Positions 1 to 8,225 of a stretch of 64,000 bases of DNA are shown in pieces. The notes below the pieces were generated by a model, which saw only the letters and a program-made list of their open reading frames with translations, had not been told where the DNA came from and did not search any database. This DNA is from Lysobacter sp. FW306-1B-D06B. GTDB taxonomy: Bacteria; Pseudomonadota; Gammaproteobacteria; Xanthomonadales; Xanthomonadaceae. Where the stretch lies: positions 1,984,001-2,048,000 of the forward strand of contig NZ_CP151802.1 in the NCBI RefSeq assembly GCF_038446665.1. Direction: 5' to 3'. Positions within the stretch are counted from its first letter, which is position 1; every line of letters starts with the position of its first letter. Position numbers and translations under genes: made by a program.

Positions 1-732
1 CACCTGCCGATGATCCTGGACCCGGAAGGCGCCAAGCTGTCCAAGCGCACCGGCGCGGCGGACGTCATGCAGTACCGCGAGATGGGCTATCTCCCGCACG
101 CGCTGCTCAACTACCTCGTGCGCCTGGGCTGGTCGCATGGCGACCAGGAGATCTTCTCCATCGCGCAGATGACGCAGCTGTTCGACCTGAAGGACGTCAA
201 CGCCAAGGCTTCGCGCCTGGATCCGGCCAAGCTCGGCTGGCTCAACCAGCAGTACCTCAAGAGCGACGAGCCGGTCGAAGTGGGCAAGCACCTGGAATGG
301 CACCTGCTCGCGCAGGGCTTCGATCTGGCGAAGGGGCCGAAGGCGGCCGATATCGTGATTGCGCTGCGCGATCGCGTGCAGACGCTGAAGGAAATGGCAG
401 AACGCGCCGCCGTATGGTTCGGCCCGCTCACGCAGTACGACGACGCGGCAGTCGCCAAGCACCTCACCGCCGCCGCGCGCGCGCCGCTGGCCGACGCGCG
501 AGAGCGCCTGGCCGCGTTGCCGGAATGGAGCGCGGAGTCGGTGTCGGCCGCGCTGCACGCCACCGCCGAGGCCCTGGGCATCGGCATGGGCAAGGTCGCC
601 CAGCCGATGCGCGTGGCGATCACCGGCACGCAGGTCTCGCCCGATATCTCCCACACCGTGTACCTGGCAGGGCAGGCCGAAGCGCTGGTGCGCATCGACG
701 CGGCCCTTGCAAAAGTGCCGGTCGGGGCCTAA
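1..732 (+). CDS. gltX: Glutamyl-tRNA synthetase, C-terminal part (5' end outside window)
   Basis: The enzyme charges tRNA-Glu with glutamate in the cytoplasm. The reading frame is open from base 1, so the gene begins before the window and its catalytic N-terminus is not visible. The visible part opens with the class I KMSKS-type loop as KLSKR (visible residues 12-16). The following [20 protein letters not shown] segment and the helical anticodon-binding region are typical of bacterial GltX. About 243 residues are visible, roughly half of the usual length. The zur-like gene starts 28 bp after the stop codon and may be cotranscribed. Family assignment is secure; GluQ is excluded by the long anticodon-binding domain. 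Confidence 0.95.
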   Translation, partial: HLPMILDPEGAKLSKRTGAADVMQYREMGYLPHALLNYLVRLGWSHGDQEIFSIAQMTQLFDLKDVNAKASRLDPAKLGWLNQQYLKSDEPVEVGKHLEWHLLAQGFDLAKGPKAADIVIALRDRVQTLKEMAERAAVWFGPLTQYDDAAVAKHLTAAARAPLADARERLAALPEWSAESVSAALHATAEALGIGMGKVAQPMRVAITGTQVSPDISHTVYLAGQAEALVRIDAALAKVPVGA

Positions 733-760
733 ATCGGGACTGTCCGCAAACGGAATCGCC

Positions 761-1255
761 ATGAGCCACGGTCACGCCTGCACCGATCCCTCGCATCACG
801 TCCACGACGGCGACGCCTTCGTGCACGAGGTCGAGCGCGCGTGTGAGGCGCGTGGCTTGCGGCTCACGCCGATCCGCGCGCACGCCCTGCGTCTGATCGC
901 CGACGCCGGCCGTCCGGTGAAGGCTTACGAACTGCTCGATCAGATGAAGACCACGCACGATGCCGCCGCCCCACCGACGGTGTATCGCGCGCTGGACTTC
1001 CTGCTCGAGAACGGCTTCATCCACAAGCTCGCATCGATCAACGCATTCGTCGGCTGCCACCACCCGGGCTCGGCGCAGCATGCGGTGCCGTTCCTGATCT
1101 GCGACCGCTGCCAGTCGGCGACGGAGCTGGAAGACGAACGCATCGTCGAGACGCTCGACCGCCGCGCGCGCGAACTCGGCTTCACCCCGCAGGCGCAGAC
1201 GCTGGAAGTGCACGGCGTCTGCGCCAGCTGCGCGGCGGCACCTTCCGCCGCCTAG
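761..1255 (+). CDS. zur: Fur-family regulator, Zur type (zinc uptake repressor)
   Basis: This is a 164-residue Fur-superfamily DNA-binding repressor. The N-terminus is His-rich (MSHGHACTDPSHHVHDGD), followed by a winged helix (LTPIRAHALRLIADAGRPVKAYELL, TVYRALDFL) and a dimerisation domain with two CxxC pairs (CDRCQ near residue 115 and CASC near the C-terminus), the structural zinc site of Zur/Fur proteins. I start at the ATG at 761 because the in-frame codon further upstream lies inside gltX. Zur rather than Fur is inferred from the HH...CxxC pattern and from the Zur-box-like palindrome at 6110-6122 in front of a zinc-type TonB receptor. The stop overlaps the stop of the convergent gene in the tetranucleotide CTAG. 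Confidence 0.85.
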   Translation: MSHGHACTDPSHHVHDGDAFVHEVERACEARGLRLTPIRAHALRLIADAGRPVKAYELLDQMKTTHDAAAPPTVYRALDFLLENGFIHKLASINAFVGCHHPGSAQHAVPFLICDRCQSATELEDERIVETLDRRARELGFTPQAQTLEVHGVCASCAAAPSAA

Positions 1256-1605
1256 AGGTAATCCACCTTCACCAGCCGCAGACGGTCGGTGGAGATGCCG
1301 GCTTCGTTCGAGCGTTCGGCGAAGTAGTCCAGGATCTCCCCACGCGGCGCTGCGATGTCGTTCAACGCCTGCGTCGAGGTGACGCGCGGCGTCTGGTAAC
1401 CCGCGGGCGCGACGCCCTGTTCGTTGTGGTTCGCGGTGACTCCGTCGACGATCACCCCCTGGATCGTGATCGTCCCGGATTGTGCCCAGCTCTGCGTGCC
1501 GGCCAGAAGAAGTGCGGTCGCCAACAGCCAGCGGCCGTCACGCAAGCGGAACGACGGCCGCTGCACATCCGATGAAGCGAAGGGCCAGAGAATGGCGCTG
1601 TTCAT
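1252..1605 (-). CDS. Small secreted protein of unknown function
   Basis: The 117-residue product starts at the ATG at 1605, which has a GGAG ribosome-binding site a few bases upstream; a longer frame reaching 1788 has no such support. An N-terminal leader with the hydrophobic stretch WLLATALLLAGTQSWAQS predicts Sec export. The mature part is about 70 residues with no recognisable domain (PAGYQTPRVTSTQALNDIAAPRGEILDYFAERSNEAG). The 172 bp upstream, before the cupin gene, is unusually A+T-rich for this genome and contains two copies of TGCATGTGA, so it probably holds the promoter. The gene converges on zur with a 3-4 bp overlap. Confidence 0.6.
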   Translation of the reverse strand: MNSAILWPFASSDVQRPSFRLRDGRWLLATALLLAGTQSWAQSGTITIQGVIVDGVTANHNEQGVAPAGYQTPRVTSTQALNDIAAPRGEILDYFAERSNEAGISTDRLRLVKVDYL

Positions 1606-1777
1606 GTTGACGCTCCACTGAGACACGGCACGTCGCCGCGGAGCCATACTGCGAAAAAGTCTTAGCGTCATGCATGTGAATCGCACGAGAAAAAATCGCA
1701 TTTCACAATAGAAGTGCATGTGATAGGCAGCGATCTCGCTGCTCGGCGCATCCCTTCGTTGCGTCCGCGTGTCGTTG

Positions 1778-2143
1778 TCAGACGACACGCCGCCGAGCCG
1801 CGGTCGCGGCGTTGCCCGTGTTCGGCGTGCCTGTCGGTTCGATCAGCATCAAGTGCGCTTCTTCCACCGCCACCGGCCGGTGCTCGATGCCGCGCGGTAC
1901 GACGAACAGTTCGCCCGGGCCGAGTTCCACGACGCGATCGCGCAGCTCGATGCGGATGCGCCCGCTCAGCACGAGGAACAGATCGTCGGTGTCGTCGTGA
2001 TGGTGCCAGATGAACTCGCCCTTCACCTTGACGACCATGATGTCGTGGCCGTTGAACGTCGCAACCGTTCGCGGTTGCCAATGCTCGTCGAACGTCGCCA
2101 GTTTGCGCGCGAGATTGATTGCTCCGTCGGATTGCGTGCTCAT
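1778..2143 (-). CDS. Cupin-domain protein
   Basis: This 121-residue single-domain cupin has the metal-binding motif 1 as EFIWHHHDDTDDLFLVLSG (around residues 43-61), retaining the HxH...E/D pattern in modified form, and motif 2 as PGELFVVPRGIEHRP with the conserved His. Proteins of this kind bind a metal and act as small-molecule enzymes or sensors; the substrate cannot be read from sequence. It is the last gene of a marR-MFS-cupin operon, and its ATG overlaps the MFS stop codon by four bases (2140-2143), which implies translational coupling. The context suggests it modifies or senses the compound handled by the transporter. Confidence 0.85.
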   Translation of the reverse strand: MSTQSDGAINLARKLATFDEHWQPRTVATFNGHDIMVVKVKGEFIWHHHDDTDDLFLVLSGRIRIELRDRVVELGPGELFVVPRGIEHRPVAVEEAHLMLIEPTGTPNTGNAATAARRRVV

Positions 2144-3381
2144 GTCGGCTCCGTCTGCGTCTGCGGGCGAACCAGTGCGGGAACGGCTTCGCGGATCGGC
2201 AGGTTCGCCGCGGCCGCGAGCAGGGCCAGCACCATGTCGGCGTACCACATCCAGCTGTAGTCGCCGAAGCGCTCCAGGACCAACCCGCCTACCCATGCTC
2301 CGAAGAATCCGCCGAGCTGATGTGACAGCAGCGTCAGTCCGAACAGCGTGCCCAGGTAACGCGGCCCGAACAACTTGCCCACCAGGCCCGCAGTCGGGGG
2401 CACGGTCGCCAGCCAGGTCAGGCCCAGGCCCGCGGAGAAAATGAAGAAGGTGAGGGGCGTCGGCGGCGAGACCAGGTAGATCGCGATCATCACCGCGCGG
2501 CTGGCATACATCGCCGCGAGCAGGTACTTCATGCGCCAGCGCTGGCCGAGCCAGCCCGCGGTGAGGCTGCCGGCGACGTTGAACAGGCCGATCAACGCCA
2601 GCGACACCGCCGACACACTGGCCGGCAGCCCGCACAGTGCGATCTCGCTCGGCAGATGCGTGACCAGGAACGCGATGTGCACGCCGCAGGTGAAGAAGCC
2701 CAGGTGCAGCATCCAGTAACTGCGATCGCGCACCGCGGTGCGCAGCTGTTCGCGCAGGCCGATATCGGGCGCGGAAGGCGTGACGGCCTGCGGCGCGTCG
2801 TCCGCGCGGCGTCGCAGCGGCCAGGCAAGCGGCAGCGTCATCAGCGCCGATGCCGCCAGCGTCCACATCGCCGCCGCCCAGCCGGCGGCGCTGATCACGG
2901 CCTGCACCAGCGGCGCGAACACGAACTGTCCGAACGAACCGCCGGCATTGATCACGCCGGCCGCCATCGAGCGCTTTTCCGCTGGCATTTGCCGCGCGGT
3001 CGCACCGATCAGGATGGAGAAACTGCCCGCGCCCGCGCCGGCCGCGCTGAGCACGCCCAACGTGAGCAGCAGTCCCCATTCGGAAGGCAGCGTGGGTGCG
3101 AGCACCATGCCCGCGGCCAGCAGGATGCCGCCCGCCACGAGCACACGGCCGGGCCCGCGCTGGTCGGCGATCGCACCGAACACCGGCTGCACGGCGCCCC
3201 AGACGAACTGGCCGATCGCAAGCGCGAAGCTGATCTGTGCGATGCCCAGTCCGGTGCTGCGGCCGATCGGCGCGACGAACAGGCCCATCGATTGGCGCAC
3301 GCCCATGGTGATCATCAGCATCGCCGTGGCGGCGAGCACCAGCGGCCAGTAGCGCGCGGTGGGGTGGGGCGCGGTGGTCAT
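2140..3381 (-). CDS. Major facilitator superfamily transporter
   Basis: The 413-residue protein has about 12 hydrophobic segments, beginning YWPLVLAATAMLMITMGVR, and acts in the inner membrane. It contains the MFS loop 2-3 signature GxxxDRxGxRxV as GAIADQRGPGRVLVAG and a second-half hydrophobic repeat. The segment MGVRQSMGLFVAPIG resembles the OFA/NarK-like and monocarboxylate-type branches of MFS, but the substrate is unknown. I start at the ATG at 3381, which overlaps the marR stop by four bases; the same four-base overlap joins it to the cupin gene. A MarR regulator directly upstream in the operon suggests induction by the substrate or by a toxic compound. Confidence 0.88.
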   Translation of the reverse strand: MTTAPHPTARYWPLVLAATAMLMITMGVRQSMGLFVAPIGRSTGLGIAQISFALAIGQFVWGAVQPVFGAIADQRGPGRVLVAGGILLAAGMVLAPTLPSEWGLLLTLGVLSAAGAGAGSFSILIGATARQMPAEKRSMAAGVINAGGSFGQFVFAPLVQAVISAAGWAAAMWTLAASALMTLPLAWPLRRRADDAPQAVTPSAPDIGLREQLRTAVRDRSYWMLHLGFFTCGVHIAFLVTHLPSEIALCGLPASVSAVSLALIGLFNVAGSLTAGWLGQRWRMKYLLAAMYASRAVMIAIYLVSPPTPLTFFIFSAGLGLTWLATVPPTAGLVGKLFGPRYLGTLFGLTLLSHQLGGFFGAWVGGLVLERFGDYSWMWYADMVLALLAAAANLPIREAVPALVRPQTQTEPT

Positions 3382-3815
3382 TCGGCGTCCAGTCGCGCCA
3401 TCGCGCGGTCGAGATGGGTGTGCAATGCGTTCACGCCCGTAGTGCCCAGGCGTGCGTCGATGTCGTCCTGCGCCTTGCGCCACAGCGGCTGCGCGCGCTC
3501 GAGCACGCGCTTGCCGGCGGGCTTCACCTGCACCAGGCGCTGGCGTGCGTCGGTGTCGCTGCTGGCCAGTTCGATCCAGCCGGCGGTGACGAGCGGCTTG
3601 AGGTCGCGACTGAGCGTGGTGCGGTCCATGCCGATCTCACGTGCCAGCGCGCTCACGGTCTGCGGCGTGCGCGAGGCGCGGCGCAGGATCGAATACTGGT
3701 TGAGGTTGAGGCCGGCAAGGGCGAGCTCGCGGTCGTAGCGCTGCGTTACCTGTCGCGCCAGTTTGCGCAGGCGGAAGCAGGTACACAGGCTGTGGGGGGC
3801 GGCTGGGGTTTCCAT
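3378..3815 (-). CDS. MarR-family transcriptional regulator
   Basis: The product is a 145-residue MarR-type dimeric winged-helix repressor. The central region LNQYSILRRASRTPQTVSALAREIGMDRTTLSRDLKPLVTAGWIEL is a typical MarR wing-helix, and the C-terminal helices (LERAQPLWRKAQDDIDARLG) form the dimer interface. An N-terminal CTCFRLRKLARQ segment carries two Cys residues, as seen in many redox- or phenol-sensing MarR proteins. The start at 3815 lies only four bases from a 12-bp perfect palindrome (3820-3831), so the gene is probably autoregulated and the transcript may be nearly leaderless. It heads an operon with the MFS and cupin genes, overlapping the MFS start by four bases. Confidence 0.9.
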   Translation of the reverse strand: METPAAPHSLCTCFRLRKLARQVTQRYDRELALAGLNLNQYSILRRASRTPQTVSALAREIGMDRTTLSRDLKPLVTAGWIELASSDTDARQRLVQVKPAGKRVLERAQPLWRKAQDDIDARLGTTGVNALHTHLDRAMARLDAE

Positions 3816-3819
3816 AAGC

Positions 3820-3831
3820 GTGTATATACAC
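3820..3831. promoter_or_regulatory. Palindromic operator candidate for the MarR operon
   Basis: The sequence GTGTATATACAC is a perfect 12-bp palindrome ending four bases upstream of the marR start codon (ATG at 3815, minus strand). A+T-rich palindromes of this size at the promoter or start are the normal binding sites of MarR dimers. Binding is inferred from position and symmetry only. Confidence 0.6.
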
Positions 3832-3840
3832 CCATTTCCG

Positions 3841-3872
3841 GAAAAGAAAAGCGCCGGCGATGGGCCGGCGCT
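3841..3872 (-). terminator. Intrinsic terminator downstream of the zinc TonB receptor gene
   Basis: Read on the minus strand, a 9-bp perfect G+C-rich stem (AGCGCCGGC with GCCGGCGCT, positions 3850-3872, 5-nt loop) is followed directly by TTTTCTTTTC. It lies 35 bp after the stop of the receptor gene (3907) and upstream of marR, which is transcribed in the same direction, so it separates the two transcription units. Confidence 0.85.
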
Positions 3873-3906
3873 GTTCAGGTGGGGAAGGGCGCTCGCAGCA
3901 GGGGCG

Positions 3907-6072
3907 TCAGAAGAACGCCCGCACGCCGAATGCCACGCCACGCCCCGGCAGCGGCGCCACGTCCTTGAGGAAGGAGGTGTGCACGCGCGCCTCCTCGTCG
4001 AGCAGGTTGCTGCCGTCGAGGAACACTTCCCACGCGTTGCCCTTCGGCGTGTCCTTGTGCCAGGCGACGTGCGCGTCGACGAGCGTGTACCCGGGCGTTT
4101 CCGTTTCGTTCGCGGCGACTTGATCCTGGCGTGCGTAACGGATCGCGCCAAGCGATGCGCGCCAAGCACCCAGCTCCCAGCGCACCTCGCCGCCCAGGCG
4201 CTGCGGCGCGATCCGCGGCAGGTTGCCGCCGCGCGGAAGATCGACGGTGTAGTCGTGGGCATGATCGCCATGCGGCACCGCGAAGCTCACTTCGCGCGTC
4301 CCGCTGCCGGTCAGTTCGCCGCGCACCACGTCGCCGAACACGCGCAGGTTCCAGCTGCCGCTGTCGTTGTCGGCGAAGTTCCAGTTGACCTCGGCTTCGG
4401 CACCGTTGAAGCGCGCGTCGTCCTGCGTCCACAGGCGCACGGGGTTGCCGTCCTCCGTCACGCCGGTGTCGGCCAGGTAGATGAAATCGTCGTACTTCAC
4501 GTGGTAGACCGACGCGCTCGCCTTGAACGGACCGCCGTGCCAATGCAGGCCGATCTCCGCGCGGTTCGCGGTTTCCTCGTCCATCAGCGGCGAACCCAGT
4601 TCGATGCTCGAAGTGGCGACGTGGAGGCCGTTGGAATACAGCTCTTCCGCCGTTGGCGCGCGCTGCGCGCGGTCCAGGCCGAACGAAAGGTGGAACGCTT
4701 CGTTGATGTCCCACTTGAACGCCGCCGACAGGCTCGTCGTATGGAAATCGCGATCCGGCCCGATCGCCTCGGCTTCGTTCACGTCGATCTTGTTCTGGTC
4801 CACGCGCGCGCCCAGCTCGGTCTTGATCGCGCCGAAGGTGCGCTCGCCCAGCCAGAACAGGCCCGCATCGCGTCCCTTGGACGGAGGAACGAACGCCTCT
4901 TCGCCGATGGCCTCGAAATCGCGCTGGGCCCACTGCAGGCCGACGGCGCCGTTCCAGCCCCAGAGCGGCTGGTGCACCAGTTCCAGGCGACCCTCAGTGC
5001 TGGTGTTGTCGAAGACGGTGCCGGTTTCGCCGCCCTCGTATTCGGTGTGCGTGTACTCGGTATGGGCGACCTTGGCGCGCAGCGACTTGAACACGCCCAG
5101 GTCGTCCAGGCCGCCGCGCACTTCATAACGGTGTTGCGTCATGCCGATGGTGACCGGGCCTTCTTCCTCGTGCGCGGGTTCCTCGCCTTCGTGGGCGTGG
5201 TCGTCCCCGTGTTCGTGGGCGCCGGCGGGCACGCCGTAGCGCGTGTCGAACAGGCTTGCGCCCACGCCCAGGAAACCGCGCTCGCCGATCCAGCTCACGC
5301 CCAGCGCGCCGCTGTCGGTGCGCACGAAGCTGTTGGGCAGCGTGCCCTTCGTGGCCGGGTCCGGCGTTTCGCCTTCGCGCGCCATCAGCTCGCGGCTTTC
5401 CGGGTAGTTGGGGATGTCGTAATCGCCGGTCTCGCGATGCAGGCCGTCGATGTGGAAGACGAAATTGCCCGAAGCCGACGTGCCATCCATGCGGAACATG
5501 CCGGTCTTTTCGTCGTTGACGGTGTTGCCGCGCAGTTCGGCACGGCCTTGCAGGGGCTGGTCGGTCACTGCCTCGGGAATGCGGCCGTCGACCACGTTCA
5601 CGGCGCCGCCGATCGCGCCGCTGCCGTAGAGCAGGGTGGCCGGGCCTTTGAGCACTTCGATCTGGTCGGCCAGGAACGGCTCCAGCGTGACCGCGTGATC
5701 GACACTGACGGTGGAGACGTCGCCCGAGCCCAGGCCGTCGCTCAGCACCTGCACGCGGGCGCCGTCGAAGCCGCGCACGATCGGCCGCCCGACGCCGGGA
5801 CCGAAGTACGAGGACTGCACGCCGGGCAGTTTGCCGACGGTCTCGCCCAGGGAGTTCGCCTTGACTTCGTCGAGCCGTTCTCCGGCCAGGACCTCGACCG
5901 GCCGGACCAGATCCTCGGCCGTGCCGACCAGCGGCGTCGCCTTGACCTCCACGCCGGCCAGGTCGGTGGGCTGATGGGCGTGGTCCTGGTCATCGGCCTG
6001 CGCGGCCAGGGGCAGCGCGGCGGCGAGGGCGAGCACCAGGGGAAGTCGGCGGGTCAGCGAGCGCTTTGGCAT
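3907..6072 (-). CDS. TonB-dependent outer membrane receptor, zinc-type (ZnuD-like)
   Basis: The 721-residue protein carries a signal peptide (LPLVLALAAALPLAAQA), a plug domain (residues about 40-160, with PIVRGFDGARVQVL and GSGAIGGAVNVVDGR) and a beta barrel ending in the aromatic ...FGVRAFF. A His/acidic stretch at residues 284-306 (AHEHGDDHAHEGEE...) and HAHQ just after the signal peptide match the zinc-capturing loops of ZnuD-type receptors. Transport would be TonB-energised uptake of zinc or a zinc complex. The divergent promoter region holds a Zur-box-like palindrome at 6110-6122, which strongly supports zinc over iron. Copper or another metal cannot be excluded from sequence alone. Confidence 0.88.
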   Translation of the reverse strand: MPKRSLTRRLPLVLALAAALPLAAQADDQDHAHQPTDLAGVEVKATPLVGTAEDLVRPVEVLAGERLDEVKANSLGETVGKLPGVQSSYFGPGVGRPIVRGFDGARVQVLSDGLGSGDVSTVSVDHAVTLEPFLADQIEVLKGPATLLYGSGAIGGAVNVVDGRIPEAVTDQPLQGRAELRGNTVNDEKTGMFRMDGTSASGNFVFHIDGLHRETGDYDIPNYPESRELMAREGETPDPATKGTLPNSFVRTDSGALGVSWIGERGFLGVGASLFDTRYGVPAGAHEHGDDHAHEGEEPAHEEEGPVTIGMTQHRYEVRGGLDDLGVFKSLRAKVAHTEYTHTEYEGGETGTVFDNTSTEGRLELVHQPLWGWNGAVGLQWAQRDFEAIGEEAFVPPSKGRDAGLFWLGERTFGAIKTELGARVDQNKIDVNEAEAIGPDRDFHTTSLSAAFKWDINEAFHLSFGLDRAQRAPTAEELYSNGLHVATSSIELGSPLMDEETANRAEIGLHWHGGPFKASASVYHVKYDDFIYLADTGVTEDGNPVRLWTQDDARFNGAEAEVNWNFADNDSGSWNLRVFGDVVRGELTGSGTREVSFAVPHGDHAHDYTVDLPRGGNLPRIAPQRLGGEVRWELGAWRASLGAIRYARQDQVAANETETPGYTLVDAHVAWHKDTPKGNAWEVFLDGSNLLDEEARVHTSFLKDVAPLPGRGVAFGVRAFF

Positions 6073-6103
6073 CGGTCGAGGTAGAGTGGGGTGGCGGAAG
6101 TTG

Positions 6104-6128
6104 CGTAATGTTATATTATAACGAAACG
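6104..6128. promoter_or_regulatory. Zur-box candidate between the zinc receptor and the MerC-like gene
   Basis: The core GTTATATTATAAC (6110-6122) is a perfect dyad of two 6-bp arms around one base. Three further outer base pairs match symmetrically (CGT at 6104-6106 with ACG at 6126-6128). The core matches the known proteobacterial Zur consensus of GTTATA arms separated by one base. It lies 38 bp from each of the two divergent start codons (6072 and 6160) and could therefore control both. Confidence 0.85.
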
Positions 6129-6159
6129 GATTCCGCACCCTCCCGAAAGTCACGCCTCC

Positions 6160-6570
6160 ATGCCGCCTCTTCGCCCCCGCAGCCTGCTCGACCGCATCGG
6201 TGCCTTCGGCTCCTTGCTGTGCGCGATCCATTGCGCGCTGCTGCCGCTGGTGATCGCCGTGCTGCCGTCGCTGGGCGTCGCGGCATGGCTGGGCACGGGG
6301 TTCGAGGAAGCCTTCGTTCTGTTCGCCACTGGGCTGGGGCTGTTCAGCATGTTCTGGGGCTACCGCCGACATCGCGCCGTGCAAGCGCTGTCGCTGATGG
6401 TGCCGGGGCTGGCGATCCTGTGGTTCGGCGTGCTGTACCAGCCACTGCACCAGAGCGTGATTCCGCATGCGATCGCAATGACCTTCGGCGGCACGCTCGT
6501 GGGCCTGGCCCATCTGGCGAACCTGCGCCTGAACCACGGCCACGTGCACGACGCCACCTGCGCGCACTGA
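6160..6570 (+). CDS. MerC-domain membrane protein
   Basis: The 136-residue inner membrane protein has four predicted transmembrane segments and the MerC signature CAIHCALLPL in the first (near residues 21-30). The C-terminus is His-rich (LNHGHVHDATCAH). MerC proteins were first described as mercury importers, but chromosomal relatives often sit beside zinc uptake genes, and a role in Zn2+ passage or sensing is likely here. No merR, merA or merT lies nearby, which argues against mercury resistance. It is divergent from the zinc TonB receptor and shares the Zur-box candidate, so zinc-limited expression is inferred. Confidence 0.82.
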   Translation: MPPLRPRSLLDRIGAFGSLLCAIHCALLPLVIAVLPSLGVAAWLGTGFEEAFVLFATGLGLFSMFWGYRRHRAVQALSLMVPGLAILWFGVLYQPLHQSVIPHAIAMTFGGTLVGLAHLANLRLNHGHVHDATCAH

Positions 6571-6724
6571 TTCGCCGTTCCAGGCGAGGCCCAGTGGGAG
6601 AGGTGTGTGCGGCGGAACGGGCAGAGGCTCCCGCGTGGTAGACTGCGCGGCCTCGCGCGAAGCGACCGCAGTAATCTCGTAACCCCCGCACCCCGTGCGG
6701 ATTTGGACAGTTCAGGAGCAGAAC

Positions 6725-6913
6725 ATGGGCAAGGGCGACCGCAAGACCGCCAAGGGCAAGCGCTACAACTCCAGCTACGGCAATGCCCGCAAGGCCACGA
6801 CCAAGGCCGCCGGCACCGCCGCCGCCCCGGTCGCGAAGAAGGCGACCAAGACCGTGGCCAAGGCCCCGGCCGCCAAGAAGGTCGCGGTGAAGAAGGCTGC
6901 CACCAAGGAGTAA
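6725..6913 (+). CDS. 30S ribosomal protein THX-type with Lys/Ala-rich tail
   Basis: The 62-residue basic protein starts at the ATG at 6725, preceded by AGGAG seven bases upstream. Its first 23 residues (MGKGDRKTAKGKRYNSSYGN...) match the small ribosomal protein THX (bS31), which binds 16S rRNA in the 30S head. THX itself is about 25 residues long. The remaining 40 residues are almost entirely Lys, Ala, Thr, Val and Pro (AAPVAKKATKTVAKAPAAKK), resembling histone-H1-like tails. The gene is monocistronic and followed by a strong terminator. The THX assignment is firm; the role of the tail is unknown. Confidence 0.85.
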   Translation: MGKGDRKTAKGKRYNSSYGNARKATTKAAGTAAAPVAKKATKTVAKAPAAKKVAVKKAATKE

Positions 6914-6920
6914 GCGCTCC

Positions 6921-6972
6921 GGCGGGACCTCCCGCCTGTGCCGCAAAAAAGCCCCGCCTTGGCGGGGCTTTT
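6921..6972. terminator. Bidirectional intrinsic terminator between THX and the M19 dipeptidase
   Basis: A perfect 12-bp stem AAAAGCCCCGCC/GGCGGGGCTTTT with a TT loop (6947-6972) is followed by TGTTTTTCC on the plus strand and ends in a run of T residues on the minus strand. A second small hairpin, GGCGGGA/TCCCGCC, precedes it at 6921-6936. The element can end both the THX transcript and the convergent dipeptidase transcript. Confidence 0.93.
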
Positions 6973-6999
6973 GTTTTTCCGGCGCCGGGAGGCGGCCCG

Positions 7000-8199
7000 T
7001 CAGCGCTTGGCCGCCTTCTCCACCTGCGCCCACACGCGCAGCAGGTTGCCGCCGAGGATCTTGCGGATGTCCGCGTCGGAATGACCGCGCTTCTGCAGGC
7101 CTTCGACCAGGTTCGGATAGTCGGCCACCGAACGCAGCTCCACCGGCAGGTGGCCGCTGACGCCGTCGAAGTCCGAACCAATGCCGACGTGGTCCACGCC
7201 GATCAGCTTCACCGCGTAGTCGATCTGGTCCAGCACCGCATCGATGTGCGTTTCCGGCGACGGATGCGCGAGCTCCCATTCCTTGTCGAACGCGTCCTTC
7301 GACTTCACCGGCTTGCCCGCGGCGGCGAGCTTCGCGTTCTCCTGGTCGAACGCCGCCTCCGCGATGAAGTACGCCTGCGTGTCCGATGCCGCCTGCGGAT
7401 TGACGAAGCCGGTGCCGAACACCAACTGCACCACGCCGCCTTCCTTCGCCACCGCGATCGCGAGCTCATCGCTGATGTTGCGCTCGAAGCCCGGCGTGAA
7501 GTGGCGCATGCCCGAATGGCTGGCGATCACCGGCACGTCGGTGACGCGCAGCACGTCGCGCACGGCGTCGTCGGAGATGTGCGAGACGTCCACCATGATG
7601 CCGAGCCGGTTCATCTCGGCCACGACCTGCTCGCCGAATGGGCTCAGTCCGCCCCACTTCTTGTCGCGCGCGTAGGACGAATCGGCGATGCGGTTGTTCG
7701 CGCTGTGGGCGAGGGTGATGTAACGCACGCCGCGCGCCTGCAGCGCTGCCAGCTTGGAAAGGTCGTCGCCGATCGGCGCGCCGTTCTCCATGCCCGGCGT
7801 CAGCAGCACGCGGCCGCCCTTGCGCAGTTTCTCCAGATCGGCGGGCGAACGCAGGATCGCGAACTTGTCCGGATGACGTCCCACCATCGCCTCGACCGCG
7901 TCGATCTGCGTGTTCGCCTTCTGCCACGCGGTGCCGGCGGCGTCTTCGTCGGGCGAGGTGTAGATCGACATGAACGCCACGTCGAGCCCGCCCTGGCGTG
8001 CGCGCGGGTAGTCGAACTCCTTGCCCGGCGTCGCCACGCCCAGGTCGTCCCAATGCGAGAGCAGCATGCTCGGCGCATCGATGTGCGTGTCGACGATGAT
8101 CGCGTCGTGCGCGAGCCGCTGCGCGGCGTCGCTTGCGGCGGAGGCGGGAATGGCGGCCAGCGACAGCGACAGGCCCAGAGCGGCGAAGCGAAAACGCAT
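7000..8199 (-). CDS. Membrane-type dipeptidase, peptidase family M19
   Basis: The 399-residue enzyme hydrolyses dipeptides (often Xaa-D-Xaa) with a binuclear zinc site. A signal peptide (FRFAALGLSLSLAAIPASAAS) predicts the periplasm. The renal-dipeptidase metal motifs are present: DTHIDAP near residue 37, the bridging Glu in LLTPGMENGAP, SHSGMRHF and the C-terminal HVGIGSDFDG. The start ATG at 8199 has a GGGGA element upstream. It lies 26 bp after hutI on the same strand and is probably cotranscribed with it, linking amino-acid salvage from peptides with histidine catabolism. Confidence 0.92.
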   Translation of the reverse strand: MRFRFAALGLSLSLAAIPASAASDAAQRLAHDAIIVDTHIDAPSMLLSHWDDLGVATPGKEFDYPRARQGGLDVAFMSIYTSPDEDAAGTAWQKANTQIDAVEAMVGRHPDKFAILRSPADLEKLRKGGRVLLTPGMENGAPIGDDLSKLAALQARGVRYITLAHSANNRIADSSYARDKKWGGLSPFGEQVVAEMNRLGIMVDVSHISDDAVRDVLRVTDVPVIASHSGMRHFTPGFERNISDELAIAVAKEGGVVQLVFGTGFVNPQAASDTQAYFIAEAAFDQENAKLAAAGKPVKSKDAFDKEWELAHPSPETHIDAVLDQIDYAVKLIGVDHVGIGSDFDGVSGHLPVELRSVADYPNLVEGLQKRGHSDADIRKILGGNLLRVWAQVEKAAKR

Positions 8200-8225
8200 G
8201 TTGTTTCCCCGTGGAAAGTGAAGCT

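Noticed and set aside
6160..6570. Mercury-resistance operon (merC)
   Set aside because: No merR, merP, merT or merA is nearby, and the shared Zur-type dyad with a zinc receptor points to zinc.
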